A stretch of DNA of 48,625 nucleotides from Actinomycetes bacterium (GCA_025360225.1 JANYCN010000082.1:1-48625); one strand, 5' to 3'; positions 15,876-25,300 are shown, counted from the first letter of the stretch. The notes: generated from the letters alone by a model not told the origin. Numbers and translations are program-made.

Positions 15876-17438
15876 TCAGCGGCGCGGGCACCACGCGTTC
15901 GTCGGAACCCCGAGACACGGGTTCGCCATCGTCGGCTGGGCCGGCATCGGACGGATCACCGCCGGCTTCTTTTTCGGGTACGTCGGGGTCGGCAGGCCGT
16001 CACACGGCTTGCCGAGCACGCCAACGTTGCCGGCGCAGGCGATCTCTGCGATCAACGGCGAGAGCAGGGCGGCGCCGGCGCCAGGCACGCCGCACGTCGT
16101 GTGTGTCGCGCTCGTCGCCGGCTCGACGACGAGCGCTCCGGACGTCGCGTGGTTGTCGTGGATGCAGTTCACCTCGGCCTGGGCGCGCGGGTCGGTGCCG
16201 GACGCGTCGGCGATGTCGCCGTTGGTCGGGTTGGCGAAGGTGCCGTTGTTCGTGAACGTGTTGTCGCGCAGCTCGTTGCCCCAGTCGTCGTAGAAGCAGG
16301 GGATGCCGAGCGCCGTAAGCGAGATGCCGCCCTCGCAGTGGGAGACCGCCGGCGGCGCGCCGGTGTCGGGGAACGGGACGAGGATGATCCCCCACGACCC
16401 GTTGTCGTGGATCTGGTTGCGCATCACGATGTCGTGTCGACCACCGGCGATCGAGATGCCCGTGCCGACCGGCTCGCCAGCGACACCGAAGCCCGGGACG
16501 TCGCTGAGGTTGTTGTGGTGAACGTCGTTGTCTCGGAACACCGTGCAGCGGTTGCTCCCGAGGATGCCGATCGCCCCGACCGGGCAGGCGCCGTCCTGCG
16601 GTGATGGCGCGTCGTCGTTGTTCTGGCTGTTCGTCGAGATCCCGAGACCGTTGTGGTCCCACTCCGACGACTCGACCACGAGGTGGCCGCCGGCGTCCGT
16701 GCCGGAGTAGCCGAGCGCGTTGTACTGGGAGTGGATGAACCGCACGGTCACGTTGCAGTCCGGGCAGGCGCCCACGTACACGCCCGAGTCGTCCATGTTC
16801 GACGCGTACCCCTCCTCCAGCAGGCCGGGGCCCTTGCTGTTGGAGACGAAGAGCCCGTACGCAGCTGATGGCTTGCCGGCACGGTAGAAGGTGCTCGTGG
16901 CGCTCAGGTAGCGGCCGACGAACGGCCCCATCCCGATCTTGCCTGACCCGTCGCCACCGTTGAACCAGATCTGGTTACCGTCGCCGAGGAAGTTGCAGGC
17001 CGTCAGGTTCTCCACCGACACGCCGTCCGTCTTCCACACGACGATCCCGTTGCGGCCGTCGCCGCCCGGACCGAACTGCTGGTCGACGAGCCGGTTCGAG
17101 CATCGCCGCGCACCAACGCGCGTGCCGTCGAGGACGACGCCGTTGCGGTTCATGCCACGAAGGTGCACGCGCTTCGTGATCAGCACCGCTGCCCTTCGCC
17201 CCTTCGTGAAGAGGCGTCCCTTGGCGACGTGGTAGTCGCCCGGGCCGACGAGGATCCAGTCGCCGGGGCGTGCGGCGTCAACGGCCGCCTGGATGGTGCG
17301 GTAGCTGCCCTTCTTCCCATGGAACGACCCGACCAGCAGCACGCGAGCCCGGGAGGTGGCGGCCAACGAAGGCGCGATCGCAGCGACGAGCGCGCAGCCA
17401 ACCGCCAGAGACGCTCCAACCAGCTTGTACGCGCGCAT
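15876..17438 (-). CDS. Secreted right-handed parallel beta-helix protein
   Basis: A 520-residue protein with an N-terminal signal (MRAYKLVGASLAVGCALVAA). The pattern GSFHGKKGSYRTIQAAVDAARPGDWILVGPGDYHV at about 37-71 is the typical entry to pectate-lyase-like beta-helix folds (DUF1565/NosD type). Many later short strands with asparagine ladders follow (VVESSEWDHNGLGIST, FRDNDVHHNNLS, IVMRNQIHDNGSWG, LRDNTFTNNG). It may bind or cleave a polysaccharide, but no catalytic set is clear. A -10-like TATGCT lies about 40 bases upstream on the minus strand, and a G-rich Shine-Dalgarno-like stretch lies just before the ATG. Confidence 0.85.
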   Translation of the reverse strand: MRAYKLVGASLAVGCALVAAIAPSLAATSRARVLLVGSFHGKKGSYRTIQAAVDAARPGDWILVGPGDYHVAKGRLFTKGRRAAVLITKRVHLRGMNRNGVVLDGTRVGARRCSNRLVDQQFGPGGDGRNGIVVWKTDGVSVENLTACNFLGDGNQIWFNGGDGSGKIGMGPFVGRYLSATSTFYRAGKPSAAYGLFVSNSKGPGLLEEGYASNMDDSGVYVGACPDCNVTVRFIHSQYNALGYSGTDAGGHLVVESSEWDHNGLGISTNSQNNDDAPSPQDGACPVGAIGILGSNRCTVFRDNDVHHNNLSDVPGFGVAGEPVGTGISIAGGRHDIVMRNQIHDNGSWGIILVPFPDTGAPPAVSHCEGGISLTALGIPCFYDDWGNELRDNTFTNNGTFANPTNGDIADASGTDPRAQAEVNCIHDNHATSGALVVEPATSATHTTCGVPGAGAALLSPLIAEIACAGNVGVLGKPCDGLPTPTYPKKKPAVIRPMPAQPTMANPCLGVPTNAWCPRR

Positions 17439-17504
17439 GCTACCCCCGAGGCGTGGACGCTCCGAGCATACTACGACGCCCGACGTTGGCCGGCCGCGAC
17501 GACG

Positions 17505-17702
17505 CTACTCGACCGGAGGCGGCGGCGCCACGCGGGCGGCCCGTGTCGGGCGCTGTCGCGGCGTCGGCCGGGCGGCAGAAGCGATCTCGAGCGCCGCGAC
17601 GCGCGCAACGACCGCGTCGAGCTGCGCGCGGAGCTCGACGAGCTCGGAGGCGCCCGTCTCCGTCTCATCCTTTGCACCAGGGGACTTCTTCTTCTTGCCC
17701 AT
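17505..17702 (-). CDS. Small coiled-coil protein
   Basis: Not recognised; 65 residues from ATG 17702 (MGKKKKSPGAKDE). It has a lysine-rich start, then one heptad-like helix (ASELVELRAQLDAVVARVAALEIASAA) and an arginine/proline-rich tail. A longer reading to 17759 would overlap the PNP promoter and is less likely. An AGGAG sits directly against the ATG, which is too close for a normal ribosome site, so translation may be weak or leaderless. It lies upstream of the beta-helix gene and reads the same way. Confidence 0.55.
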   Translation of the reverse strand: MGKKKKSPGAKDETETGASELVELRAQLDAVVARVAALEIASAARPTPRQRPTRAARVAPPPPVE

Positions 17703-17735
17703 CTCCTGACTGTAGAGGAATGCCGGGCAGCCCGT

Positions 17736-17747
17736 TAGGATCACGCC
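17736..17747 (+). promoter_or_regulatory. Leaderless-type -10 element before PNP gene
   Basis: TAGGAT (17736-17741), 6-base spacer CACGCC, ATG at 17748. Confidence 0.6.
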
Positions 17748-18461
17748 ATGCCGATCCACCTCCGCGGCGAGGCCGCCGACTACGCCCCCGCCGTCCTGCT
17801 TCCTGGCGACCCGCTACGGGCGCGCTACATCGCCGAGACCTTCTTCGACAAGCCGCGCCAGGTGAACGCCGAGCGCGGGATGCTCGGCTTCACCGGCACC
17901 TTCGAGGGCAAACCGATCTCGGTGCAGTCGACGGGCATGGGCTGCCCGAGCGCCGCGATCGTCTGCGAGGAGCTCGCGCAGCTCGGGGTCAAGCGGATCG
18001 TCCGCGTCGGCACGTGCGGCGGACTCGCCCCCGGGCTCGAGCTCGGCGATGTGATCGTTGCCGCCTCCGCCGTGCCTGCCGACCACACGGCGCTGCACTA
18101 CACCGGCGGCGAGCCGCACGCACCAACGGCAGACTTCGACGTCGTGCACGCCGCCGTGCACGAGGCGAAGGGCACCGGGCTCAAGCTCCGTGTTGGCTCG
18201 GTCGCGACCTCCGACACGTTCTACGACCCGGACAGCGGTCGCCACCAGCGCTGGCGCGACCGCGGCGTCCTCGCCGTCGAGATGGAGGCAGCGGTGCTGT
18301 TCACGATCGCCTCGCTGCGGGGCATGTCTGCTGGCTGCCTGCTCGCCGTCTCCGACCTCGTGATCGGCGAGTTCGTCCGGATCTCCGACGCCGACCTGAA
18401 GAGCGCGGTCGACCGGATGACCGAGCTCGCGATCCGCGCCGCCCTCTCCGGGCTCGACTGA
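17748..18461 (+). CDS. deoD: Purine-nucleoside phosphorylase, DeoD type
   Basis: Phosphorolysis of purine (deoxy)nucleosides to base and ribose-1-phosphate. The 237 residues and the opening PIHLRGEAADYAPAVLLPGDPLRARYIAE match the hexameric DeoD class. GMGCPSAAI near 64, VRVGTCGGL near 86, and VAVEMEAA-like LAVEMEAAVLF near 180 form the phosphate and nucleoside sites; SDLVIGE carries the conserved aspartate near 204. With hpt and guaB elsewhere in the window it fits purine salvage, but it is in its own transcription unit with the lipid kinase gene 4 bases downstream. Confidence 0.94.
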   Translation: MPIHLRGEAADYAPAVLLPGDPLRARYIAETFFDKPRQVNAERGMLGFTGTFEGKPISVQSTGMGCPSAAIVCEELAQLGVKRIVRVGTCGGLAPGLELGDVIVAASAVPADHTALHYTGGEPHAPTADFDVVHAAVHEAKGTGLKLRVGSVATSDTFYDPDSGRHQRWRDRGVLAVEMEAAVLFTIASLRGMSAGCLLAVSDLVIGEFVRISDADLKSAVDRMTELAIRAALSGLD

Positions 18462-18465
18462 GGCG

Positions 18466-19395
18466 ATGCGCGCCGTCTTCGTCGTCAACCCGGCGTCCGA
18501 CAATGGCGGCACCGCGAAGGCCTGGCCCCAGCTCGCGAGCACGGCCCGCGGGCTGGGGATCGAGGTCGTCGAACGCCTCACGGAGTCGGCCGGCCACGCG
18601 ACGAGGCTCGTCCGCGAGGCGATCGCCGCCGGCGAGGAGCGGATCGTCGCGGTAGGCGGCGACGGCACCGTAAACGAGGTGGTGAACGGGTTCTGTGACG
18701 ACGCCGGGGTGCCGCTCGAGACCGCGGCGCGCCTCGCGGTGATCGAACGGGGCACGGGCTGTGACTTCATCCGCAGCTACGCCATTCCAAAGCGCGCCGC
18801 GGCGGCGCTCGCCGTCGTCGCACGCGGTAGCGAGCGTCGAATCGACCTCGGGCGAGCACGGTTCGCCGGCGCCGACGGCACCGAGAAGGTGCGGCTGTTC
18901 GCGAACGTCGCCTCCTGCGGCATGACCGGCGACGTTGCCGAGCGGGCGAACCGCTCAACGAAGCGCTTCGGTGGCACGGCGAGCTTCCTCTACGCCACGG
19001 CGACGGCGTTCATCGGGTGGGAAAACGTCGACTTTCACGTCGCGCTCGACGATGGCGAGCGTCGCCTGCGCGCAAACAACGTGGTCTGCGCGAACGGTCG
19101 CTACTTCGGTGGCGGGATCAAGATCGCGCCCGTCGCCGAGCCGGACGACGGGCTGCTTGATGTGATCCTGATCGGCGACGTTGGCAAGGCCGACCTCCTG
19201 CTGAACCTCCACCGCATGTACGGCGGCACGCTCTTCAAGCACCCACAGGTGGAGATGACGCGCGCCGCCCGGATCGTCTGCACGCCGGTGCGCCCGTTGC
19301 CGGTCGAGATCGACGGCGAGCAGCCAGGAACGACGCCAATCACGTTCGAGGCTGTTCCCAGTGCCGTGACGCTCCTGGTCGCGCCCGACCGCTAA
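18466..19395 (+). CDS. Diacylglycerol kinase family lipid kinase
   Basis: A 309-residue protein of the DagK/YegS/BmrU family, which phosphorylates diacylglycerol or a related lipid. The opening FVVNPASDNGGTAKAWPQL and the nucleotide loop VGGDGTVNEVVNGF (near 61-74) are diagnostic. The later NVASCGMTGDVAERAN and DDGLLDVILIGDVGKADLLLNL belong to the second domain, and the C-terminal VEIDGEQ motif is typical. It follows PNP by 4 bases. A membrane-lipid role fits the downstream polyprenyl-phosphate glycosyltransferase. Confidence 0.92.
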   Translation: MRAVFVVNPASDNGGTAKAWPQLASTARGLGIEVVERLTESAGHATRLVREAIAAGEERIVAVGGDGTVNEVVNGFCDDAGVPLETAARLAVIERGTGCDFIRSYAIPKRAAAALAVVARGSERRIDLGRARFAGADGTEKVRLFANVASCGMTGDVAERANRSTKRFGGTASFLYATATAFIGWENVDFHVALDDGERRLRANNVVCANGRYFGGGIKIAPVAEPDDGLLDVILIGDVGKADLLLNLHRMYGGTLFKHPQVEMTRAARIVCTPVRPLPVEIDGEQPGTTPITFEAVPSAVTLLVAPDR

Positions 19396-19461
19396 CCGGC
19401 CCCACAGGACCGCTCGTCGACGATGCCGCGCGACCGTCTCGCGGCCGCCGACGCTGCGGGC

Positions 19462-20181
19462 ATGAGAAGCGCCATCGCAGTCGTCCCGACCTACAACGAG
19501 TCGGAGATGCTCCCCCGGTTCCTCGACACGTTTCTGCGCGACGCTCCGGCGTTCGACCTCCTGATCGTCGACGACGCATCGCCGGACGGCACCGGGAAGC
19601 TCGCCGACGAGGCCGCCGCGGCGGATCCGCGCGTCCACGTGCTGCACCGGTCGGCGAAGAACGGGCTTGGCGCCGCCTACCGCGCGGGCTTCGCGTGGGC
19701 GATCGATCAACGCTACGAGCAGGTCGCGCAGCTCGACGGCGACCTCTCCCACCCGCCTGCCGAGCTCGTCGCGCTCGCCGACGCGCTCGGCGCGGGCGCC
19801 GACGTCGCCCTCGGCTCGCGGTACGTCGCCGGAGGCCGCACCGCGGGCTGGCCGATCCACCGTCGAGCGCTTTCACGGATCGGCTGCGCCGCCTCGAGCG
19901 CCACCCTCGGCCTGCCGTACGCCGACCTCACCGGCGGGTTCAAGCTGTGGACGGCCGAGGCCCTCCAGGCGATCGACGTCCAGACGACGACGGCGTCCGG
20001 GTACGTGTTCCAGGTCGAGACGACGCAGCGCGCTCACCGCGCGGGCCTCGTGATCGCCGAGCTGCCGTTCACCTTCGTCGAGCGGCTCGCTGGTGCGTCG
20101 AAGATGCGCCCGGCGATCGCGCTCGAGGGCGTTGGTGTTGTTCTCGCTCTGCGCGAGGATCCCTGGTGTCCGGCAGCCTGA
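19462..20181 (+). CDS. Polyprenol monophosphomannose synthase-like glycosyltransferase (GT2)
   Basis: Transfers a sugar, most likely mannose, from a nucleotide sugar to polyprenyl phosphate at the inner membrane face. GT-A fold: VVPTYNESEMLPRFLD, LIVDDASPDGTGKLADEAA, QLDGDLSHPP (the DxD-like metal site), GSRYVAGG, LTGGFKLW. It has 239 residues from ATG 19462. An in-frame ATG at 19423 would add 13 residues ahead of the fold; either start is possible. It lacks the fused acyltransferase domain known from some Ppm1 proteins. The next gene, a GT-C-like membrane protein, is a plausible user of the lipid-linked sugar. Confidence 0.88.
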   Translation: MRSAIAVVPTYNESEMLPRFLDTFLRDAPAFDLLIVDDASPDGTGKLADEAAAADPRVHVLHRSAKNGLGAAYRAGFAWAIDQRYEQVAQLDGDLSHPPAELVALADALGAGADVALGSRYVAGGRTAGWPIHRRALSRIGCAASSATLGLPYADLTGGFKLWTAEALQAIDVQTTTASGYVFQVETTQRAHRAGLVIAELPFTFVERLAGASKMRPAIALEGVGVVLALREDPWCPAA

Positions 20182-20183
20182 GG

Positions 20184-21563
20184 ATGCGGCCCTCGGCGGT
20201 CGGCGTCGCGATCGGCGTTGCCCTGACGACGGCCGCGATCGCCCTCTGGGGGAACCGGGAGCTGTCGAGCGACCTCTACTTCCTGCTCGCCGGAGGACGG
20301 TATGTCGTCGAGCACGGCTTCCCCTACCACGAGGTGTTCTCGACGATCAACGCCGGCGGCGACTGGTACTTCGCCCAGTGGCTGACGGGCGTGATCTTCT
20401 ACGCGCTCCACCAGGTTGCCGGGATCGCCGGGATCGAGGCGGCCTACGCGCTGGTGCTCGGCGCATCGCTCGTGCCGCTCGTGATCGGGTGCCGCGACCG
20501 ACGCCTCAGCGAGGTCGCCGTGGCGTGGCTCCTGCTGCTCCCGACGCTGATCGCGGTGCTCGACCCGCGTGCCGCCGGCTTCTCGCTCCTCGCCTTCGCC
20601 CTCACCGTCGTCCTCGTCACGGGAGAACGACGCACGTGGCGTCTCTGGCTCCTGCCGCCGTTGTTCCTCGTCTGGGCGAACCTGCACGCAGCGTGGGCGG
20701 CCGGACTCCTGCTCGTCGCGCTCGCGGCAGTTGGCGGCGCGATCGACGCTCGACGGCTTCCTGTCGGCGGATCACGACTGACGACGCGGCGGTTCGTCGC
20801 GCTCGGGCTCGCCGCACCGGCCGTGCTCGCAACGCCGCTCGGGCACACCGTCTTCGCCTACATGGGGATCCTCGCGACGGATCGCATCCTGCCGGTGATC
20901 TCGTTCGAGTGGCAGCCGACGCTCTGGCACCCGGCGCTCGTCGCGTACGTCGCGCTGGTGCTGGCGTTCGGCTCCTGGCTCTGGTGGAACCAGCCGCGCC
21001 CGCGTCCGGTCGAGCCACTGATCGTCCTCGTCGGCTTCTGCCTGCTCGCGCTGACGTCCGCCCGTCAGCTGGTGTGGCTCGGGCCGGTCGCGTTCTACGT
21101 CCTGCGCCAGGCCGGCCGTCAAGGCTCGATCGTCGTCAGTGGCATCGCGACACGGACGCTCACCATCGCCTCGAGCCTCGCGATCGTCGCCTGGTTCGCG
21201 CTCGACGCGCCCCGGCCGGCGGAGGCGCAGGTCCTGACGCCGCTTGGCGACTACGCGGCGTTGCACCCGCCGTCGTCTGGCCGGATCGTCGGGACGACAG
21301 GGATGGGCTCCTACCTGTTGTGGCGTGCACCAGCGCTCCCGATCGCGATCGACGGGCGGCTGGAGAACTACCCCGCGGAGACGATCGACCAGGCGTACGC
21401 GATCCTCCGCGGCGAACGTGCGGGGATCGCGCTGCTCGACGCGTGGGACGTCGGCGGCGTCATCACCTCGGACGCCAACGCGGTGCGGCCACTCGAGGCG
21501 CAGGGGTTCCGGCTCGCCCGGGCGAGCGACGGCGGGTTCTACCTCGTCCGACGCGACCGGTAG
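20184..21563 (+). CDS. Multi-pass membrane protein, GT-C glycosyltransferase-like
   Basis: A 459-residue protein with about ten membrane helices. Near the N-terminus SSDLYFLLAGGRYVVEHGFPYHEVFSTINAGGDWYFAQWL resembles the first loop of GT39/GT-C enzymes, where an acidic residue contacts the lipid-linked donor. The last ~90 residues (SGRIVGTTGMGSYLLWRAPALPIAIDGRLE and on) are a soluble domain. It begins at ATG 20184, 2 bases after the glycosyltransferase stop; GTG 20166 is an alternative overlapping start. Function inferred from context: use of polyprenyl-phosphate sugar outside the membrane. Confidence 0.7.
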   Translation: MRPSAVGVAIGVALTTAAIALWGNRELSSDLYFLLAGGRYVVEHGFPYHEVFSTINAGGDWYFAQWLTGVIFYALHQVAGIAGIEAAYALVLGASLVPLVIGCRDRRLSEVAVAWLLLLPTLIAVLDPRAAGFSLLAFALTVVLVTGERRTWRLWLLPPLFLVWANLHAAWAAGLLLVALAAVGGAIDARRLPVGGSRLTTRRFVALGLAAPAVLATPLGHTVFAYMGILATDRILPVISFEWQPTLWHPALVAYVALVLAFGSWLWWNQPRPRPVEPLIVLVGFCLLALTSARQLVWLGPVAFYVLRQAGRQGSIVVSGIATRTLTIASSLAIVAWFALDAPRPAEAQVLTPLGDYAALHPPSSGRIVGTTGMGSYLLWRAPALPIAIDGRLENYPAETIDQAYAILRGERAGIALLDAWDVGGVITSDANAVRPLEAQGFRLARASDGGFYLVRRDR

Positions 21564-21579
21564 GGTTCGCCGTCCTGCG

Positions 21580-23196
21580 ATGGGACGGACAGTACGACTA
21601 CGCCGCTGGCAGCGCGAGGCGCTGGAGCGGTTCGAGGCACGCCCTGACGCGGACTTCCTCGCCGTCGCGACGCCCGGCGCCGGCAAGACGACGTTCGCGC
21701 TCGTCGCCGCCCGCCGGTCGCTCGGCCAGCACCGCGGGCAGCGCGTCGTCGTGATCGCGCCGACGCAGGCGCTGAAGCGCCAGTGGGCTGACGCAGCAGC
21801 ACAGGTCGACCTGCACCTCGAGCACGAGTGGAGCGCCGGCCAGGGCGCGCTACCGCGCGACGTCCACGGCGTCGTCACGACCTACCAGCAGCTCGCATCA
21901 AGCGCCACGGCGCTGCGTGCTCTCGCCGTAGGCTCCTTCGTCATCCTCGACGAGCTACACCATGCTGGCGACGATCGGGCGTGGGGAGACGGCGTGCGGG
22001 CGGCGTGCGAGCCGGCGCGCTCGCGCCTCGCGCTCTCCGGCACGCCGTTTCGCTCCGACACGCAGTCGATCCCCTTCGTGCGCTACGACGATGACGAGGC
22101 AGTGCCCGACTACGAGTACGGCTACGGCGAGGCGCTCGCTGACCGCGGCGTCGTGCGACCGGTCTACTTCCCCCGCATCGACGGGCTGATGGAGTGGCTG
22201 ACGCCGGACGGCACGCACGTCTCGGCGTCGTTCGCGGACGCGCTCGACGCCGACCTGCGATCACAGCGGCTGCGCACGGCGCTCGCCGTCGACGGCGAGT
22301 GGCTCCCCGAGGTGTTGCGCCAGGCGCACCGACAGCTGCGGCGCGTGCGCGACGACCATCCGGCGGCGGCCGGGCTCGTGATCGCCACCGACCAGGAGCA
22401 TGCGCGCGGGATCACGGCGCTGATGCGCTCACGTCTCGGCATCGAGCCGGTGCTCGCCCTCTCCGAGGATCCCCGTGCGGCAGACCGGATCGCGCGCTTC
22501 GCACGTAGCGACGAGCCGTGGATCATCGCGGTGCGGATGATCTCAGAGGGCGTCGACATCCCGCGCCTGCGCGTCGGCGTGTTCGCGACGACGACGACGA
22601 CCGAGCTGTTCTTCCGCCAGGCGGTGGGCCGTCTGGTGCGCTGGACGCGCGGGCTCGGCACGCAACGCGCCTACCTGTTCGTCCCGGACGACCCGCGGCT
22701 GCGCCTGCATGCCGCCGGCATCGCCGAGCAGCGCCGCCACCTGCTGCGCCGCCGAGAGGACGGCGAGATCGCCGACGAGCCAGACACGCTCGACGAGCTC
22801 CCAGCCGAGGAGGCCTTCGAGCAGCTGTCGCTGTTCGCGGCGATCTCATCGGTGGCGATCGGCTCGCCGCTGCTGCTTGCCCCGGCTGACGTAGCAAGCG
22901 ACGAGGAGGACGTCTCCGACGACGGGGAAGGCGTGACGCTGATCGAGCTACCCGTCCTGCCGGGCGCGTTCGACAGCACGACGGGGACGAGCGTGCGCGA
23001 GCGACGGGGCGCGTTACGCGACGCGAACGCCAACCTCGCGCGTGATCTCGCGCGGCTGAGCGGGATGAGCCACGCGCAGGTAAACGCCGAGCTGAACCGC
23101 CTCGTCGGGCTGCGCCGCGTGTCCGAGGCGACGGTCGATGAGCTCGCGCTGCGCGTCGAGCGTGGCGACCGCTGGCGTCGACGGCTGATCGGCTGA
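21580..23196 (+). CDS. DEAD/DEAH-box superfamily 2 helicase
   Basis: A 538-residue SF2 ATPase. It opens RLRRWQREALERF (Q-like region), then Walker A TPGAGKTT at 31-38, motif Ia VIAPTQALKRQW, motif II LDELHH near 126, motif III SGTPFRSD near 153, motif V SEGVDIPRLRVGVFAT and motif VI RQAVGRLVRW. The arrangement resembles UvrB/RecG-like and type III restriction-like helicase cores. The C-terminal ~170 residues are unrecognised, acidic then helical (LARDLARLSGMSHAQVNAELNRLVG). TAGGGT lies 13 bases before the ATG. It precedes the MoxR gene by 14 bases, but that gene has its own promoter, so the two may be independent. Confidence 0.88.
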   Translation: MGRTVRLRRWQREALERFEARPDADFLAVATPGAGKTTFALVAARRSLGQHRGQRVVVIAPTQALKRQWADAAAQVDLHLEHEWSAGQGALPRDVHGVVTTYQQLASSATALRALAVGSFVILDELHHAGDDRAWGDGVRAACEPARSRLALSGTPFRSDTQSIPFVRYDDDEAVPDYEYGYGEALADRGVVRPVYFPRIDGLMEWLTPDGTHVSASFADALDADLRSQRLRTALAVDGEWLPEVLRQAHRQLRRVRDDHPAAAGLVIATDQEHARGITALMRSRLGIEPVLALSEDPRAADRIARFARSDEPWIIAVRMISEGVDIPRLRVGVFATTTTTELFFRQAVGRLVRWTRGLGTQRAYLFVPDDPRLRLHAAGIAEQRRHLLRRREDGEIADEPDTLDELPAEEAFEQLSLFAAISSVAIGSPLLLAPADVASDEEDVSDDGEGVTLIELPVLPGAFDSTTGTSVRERRGALRDANANLARDLARLSGMSHAQVNAELNRLVGLRRVSEATVDELALRVERGDRWRRRLIG

Positions 23197-23198
23197 AA

Positions 23199-23210
23199 TA
23201 CCATAGGGGC
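23199..23210 (+). promoter_or_regulatory. Leaderless-type -10 element before moxR-like gene
   Basis: TACCAT (23199-23204), 6-base spacer AGGGGC, ATG at 23211. Confidence 0.6.
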
Positions 23211-24113
23211 ATGCCGGACATGCGTTCCTCGCCCGACGACGTCGTTGCAGCGCTCGCCGAGCGCTCCTACCTTGCCGACCGCGGGCTCGGGACGGTCCTC
23301 TACCTCGCCCTGACGCTCGGTAAGCCGTTGCTGCTGGAGGGTGAGGCCGGGGTCGGTAAGACCGAGCTCGCGAAGGTCACCGCCGCCGCGCTCGGCACGC
23401 GATTGATCCGGCTTCAGTGCTACGAGGGGATCGACGTCAGCCACGCGCTGTACGACTGGTCGTACGCGAAGCAGATGCTGTACATCCGCACGCTCGAAGC
23501 GACCGGTCACGCGGCAGACGGCGACGTGCTCCACGAGCTGTTCGGCCCTCAGTTCCTCGAGCGCCGCCCGCTCCTCGACGCGATCGACAACGACGACGCC
23601 GTGCCGCCGGTGCTGCTGATCGACGAGATCGACCGCGCGGACGACGAGTTCGAGGCGTTTCTCCTCGAGCTGCTCTCCGACTTCCAGGTGACGATCCCCG
23701 AGATCGGCACGATCACGGCGAAGCGCCGGCCGGTGGTGTTCCTGACGTCGAACCGTACGCGCGAGCTGCACGAGGCCCTGAAGCGTCGCTGCCTGTACCA
23801 CTGGGTCTCCCATCCCGAGCTCGAGCGTGAGATCGAGATCGTCCGCTCACGCGTCCCAGGCGTCCCGGAGCGGCTCGCGGCCGAGGCGGCTCGCTTCGTG
23901 CACCAGCTGCGCACGATCGACCTCGCGAAGGTGCCGGGGATCGCCGAGACGATCGACTGGACGCAAGCGCTGATGGCCCTCGGACAGGAGGAGCTCGAGG
24001 CCGGCGTTGTTGACGCCACCCTCGGCTCGGTGCTGAAGTACCACGAGGATCTCGATCGGGTGCGGGACGCCGACCTCGCACGCCTGGTGGCGGGAGCGAA
24101 GGCGACGCTGTGA
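23211..24113 (+). CDS. MoxR-family AAA ATPase (CoxD-like)
   Basis: A 300-residue AAA+ ATPase of the MoxR class. Walker A GEAGVGKTELAK is near 44-55, followed by LIRLQCYEGID, the Walker B VLLIDEIDRADDEFEAFLLE near 134, the sensor-1 FLTSNRTREL near 178, and RCLYHWVSHP. These proteins act as chaperones in metalloenzyme maturation. The next gene is a VWA protein and the one after an XdhC protein, the same order as coxD-coxE-coxF/I in CO dehydrogenase clusters, so a role in loading the Mo/Cu site of an aerobic CO-dehydrogenase-like enzyme is a reasonable guess. No coxMSL genes are in this window. Confidence 0.9.
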   Translation: MPDMRSSPDDVVAALAERSYLADRGLGTVLYLALTLGKPLLLEGEAGVGKTELAKVTAAALGTRLIRLQCYEGIDVSHALYDWSYAKQMLYIRTLEATGHAADGDVLHELFGPQFLERRPLLDAIDNDDAVPPVLLIDEIDRADDEFEAFLLELLSDFQVTIPEIGTITAKRRPVVFLTSNRTRELHEALKRRCLYHWVSHPELEREIEIVRSRVPGVPERLAAEAARFVHQLRTIDLAKVPGIAETIDWTQALMALGQEELEAGVVDATLGSVLKYHEDLDRVRDADLARLVAGAKATL

Positions 24114-25300
24114 CCGTCGGCGCCGGGCCAGGCGACGCCGTCGTCCGCAAGCTCGTGACGTTCGGCCGGATCCTCCGCGAGGCTGGCGTCGAGGTTGGGC
24201 CGGGCCGGCTCCAGGACGCCGTGCACGCGCTCGACGCGGTGAGCCTCCAGACGCGCGACGAGGTGTACGCGGCGCTTGCCTGCACGCTCGTCTCGAAGCG
24301 CGACGACCTCGAGATCTTCGATCGCGCGTTCCGTGCCTGGTTCGAACGCGCGCCGACGAAGGGCCTCGCGCAGCGTCCACTCGACCTCGGCCTCGACCTC
24401 GGCAAGCCCGACCCGAAAGCGCTGCCTGCGCACGCGATGGCGCAGCTCGAACAGGACCCGTTCGCCGATCCCAACGACGCCGAGCTGGCGACGGCCGCCT
24501 CGTCGGCGACGGAGATGCTGCGCGGCAAGGACTTCTCCGAGATGACGGTCGATGAGCTGCGCGCGCTGCGCCGCGCCTGTGAGCGGCTCGCGCGGAACCT
24601 GCCGCGACGCCTGTCACGCCGCCTTGAGGCGGCCACGCGCGGTGATCGCGTCGACCCGCGCCGCACGCTGCGCGCGAGCATGCGCAGCGAGGGCGAGCCC
24701 CTCGAGAGGGCGTTCCGTCGGCAGAAGATGGTCGAGCGACGCGTCGTCTTCATCTGCGACATCTCTGGCTCGATGGAGCCGTACGCCAGGGCGCTCGTCC
24801 TGTTCTTGCAAGCAGCCGTCGCAACGGGCCGGCGGGTGGAAGCGTTCACCTTCGGCACACGCCTGACGCACCTGACGCCGTTCCTCGACGGTCGAGACGC
24901 TGACAGGGCCCTCGAACGGGCAGCGGCAGCGGTGAAGGACTGGGCGGGCGGCACGCGCATCGGCGAGAGCCTCGACTCGTTCAACCGCACGTACGCGCGC
25001 CGGGGGATGACGCGCGGGGCGATCGTCGTTATCGCCTCTGATGGGTGGGAACGCGGCGACACGACGTTACTCGGTGAGGCGATGAGGACGCTGCGCCGAC
25101 GCAGCCGTGCCGTCGTCTGGTTGAACCCGTTGAAGGGCGCGACCGACTACCAGCCGCTCGCAGGCGGCATGCGGGCGGCGCTGCCACACATCGACGTGTT
25201 CCTGCCCGGGCACAACCTCGCCTCGCTCGAGTCGATGGTGCGGGTGATCGAGCGGCTCGGCCGGACACGCGCCACGCAGCTGACAGGGAGCCACGGATGA
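24110..25300 (+). CDS. VWA domain protein, CoxE-like
   Basis: A 396-residue protein. The N-terminal half is helical (VRKLVTFGRILREAGVEVGPGRLQDAV). The C-terminal half is a von Willebrand A domain with the MIDAS motif VFICDISGSMEPY near 217 (D-x-S-x-S) and the later VVIASDGWERGD near 305. Known partners of MoxR ATPases. The GTG start overlaps the MoxR stop (GTGA) and its stop overlaps the XdhC gene (ATGA), so the three are one translationally coupled set. Likely cytosolic; no signal is seen. Confidence 0.9.
   Translation: MTVGAGPGDAVVRKLVTFGRILREAGVEVGPGRLQDAVHALDAVSLQTRDEVYAALACTLVSKRDDLEIFDRAFRAWFERAPTKGLAQRPLDLGLDLGKPDPKALPAHAMAQLEQDPFADPNDAELATAASSATEMLRGKDFSEMTVDELRALRRACERLARNLPRRLSRRLEAATRGDRVDPRRTLRASMRSEGEPLERAFRRQKMVERRVVFICDISGSMEPYARALVLFLQAAVATGRRVEAFTFGTRLTHLTPFLDGRDADRALERAAAAVKDWAGGTRIGESLDSFNRTYARRGMTRGAIVVIASDGWERGDTTLLGEAMRTLRRRSRAVVWLNPLKGATDYQPLAGGMRAALPHIDVFLPGHNLASLESMVRVIERLGRTRATQLTGSHG

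Noticed and set aside
20093-21754. Plus-strand frame of 553 codons in another frame of the GT-C-like gene
   Set aside because: Product is Arg/Ala/Pro-rich with no hydrophobic helices, while the chosen frame gives a coherent membrane protein.
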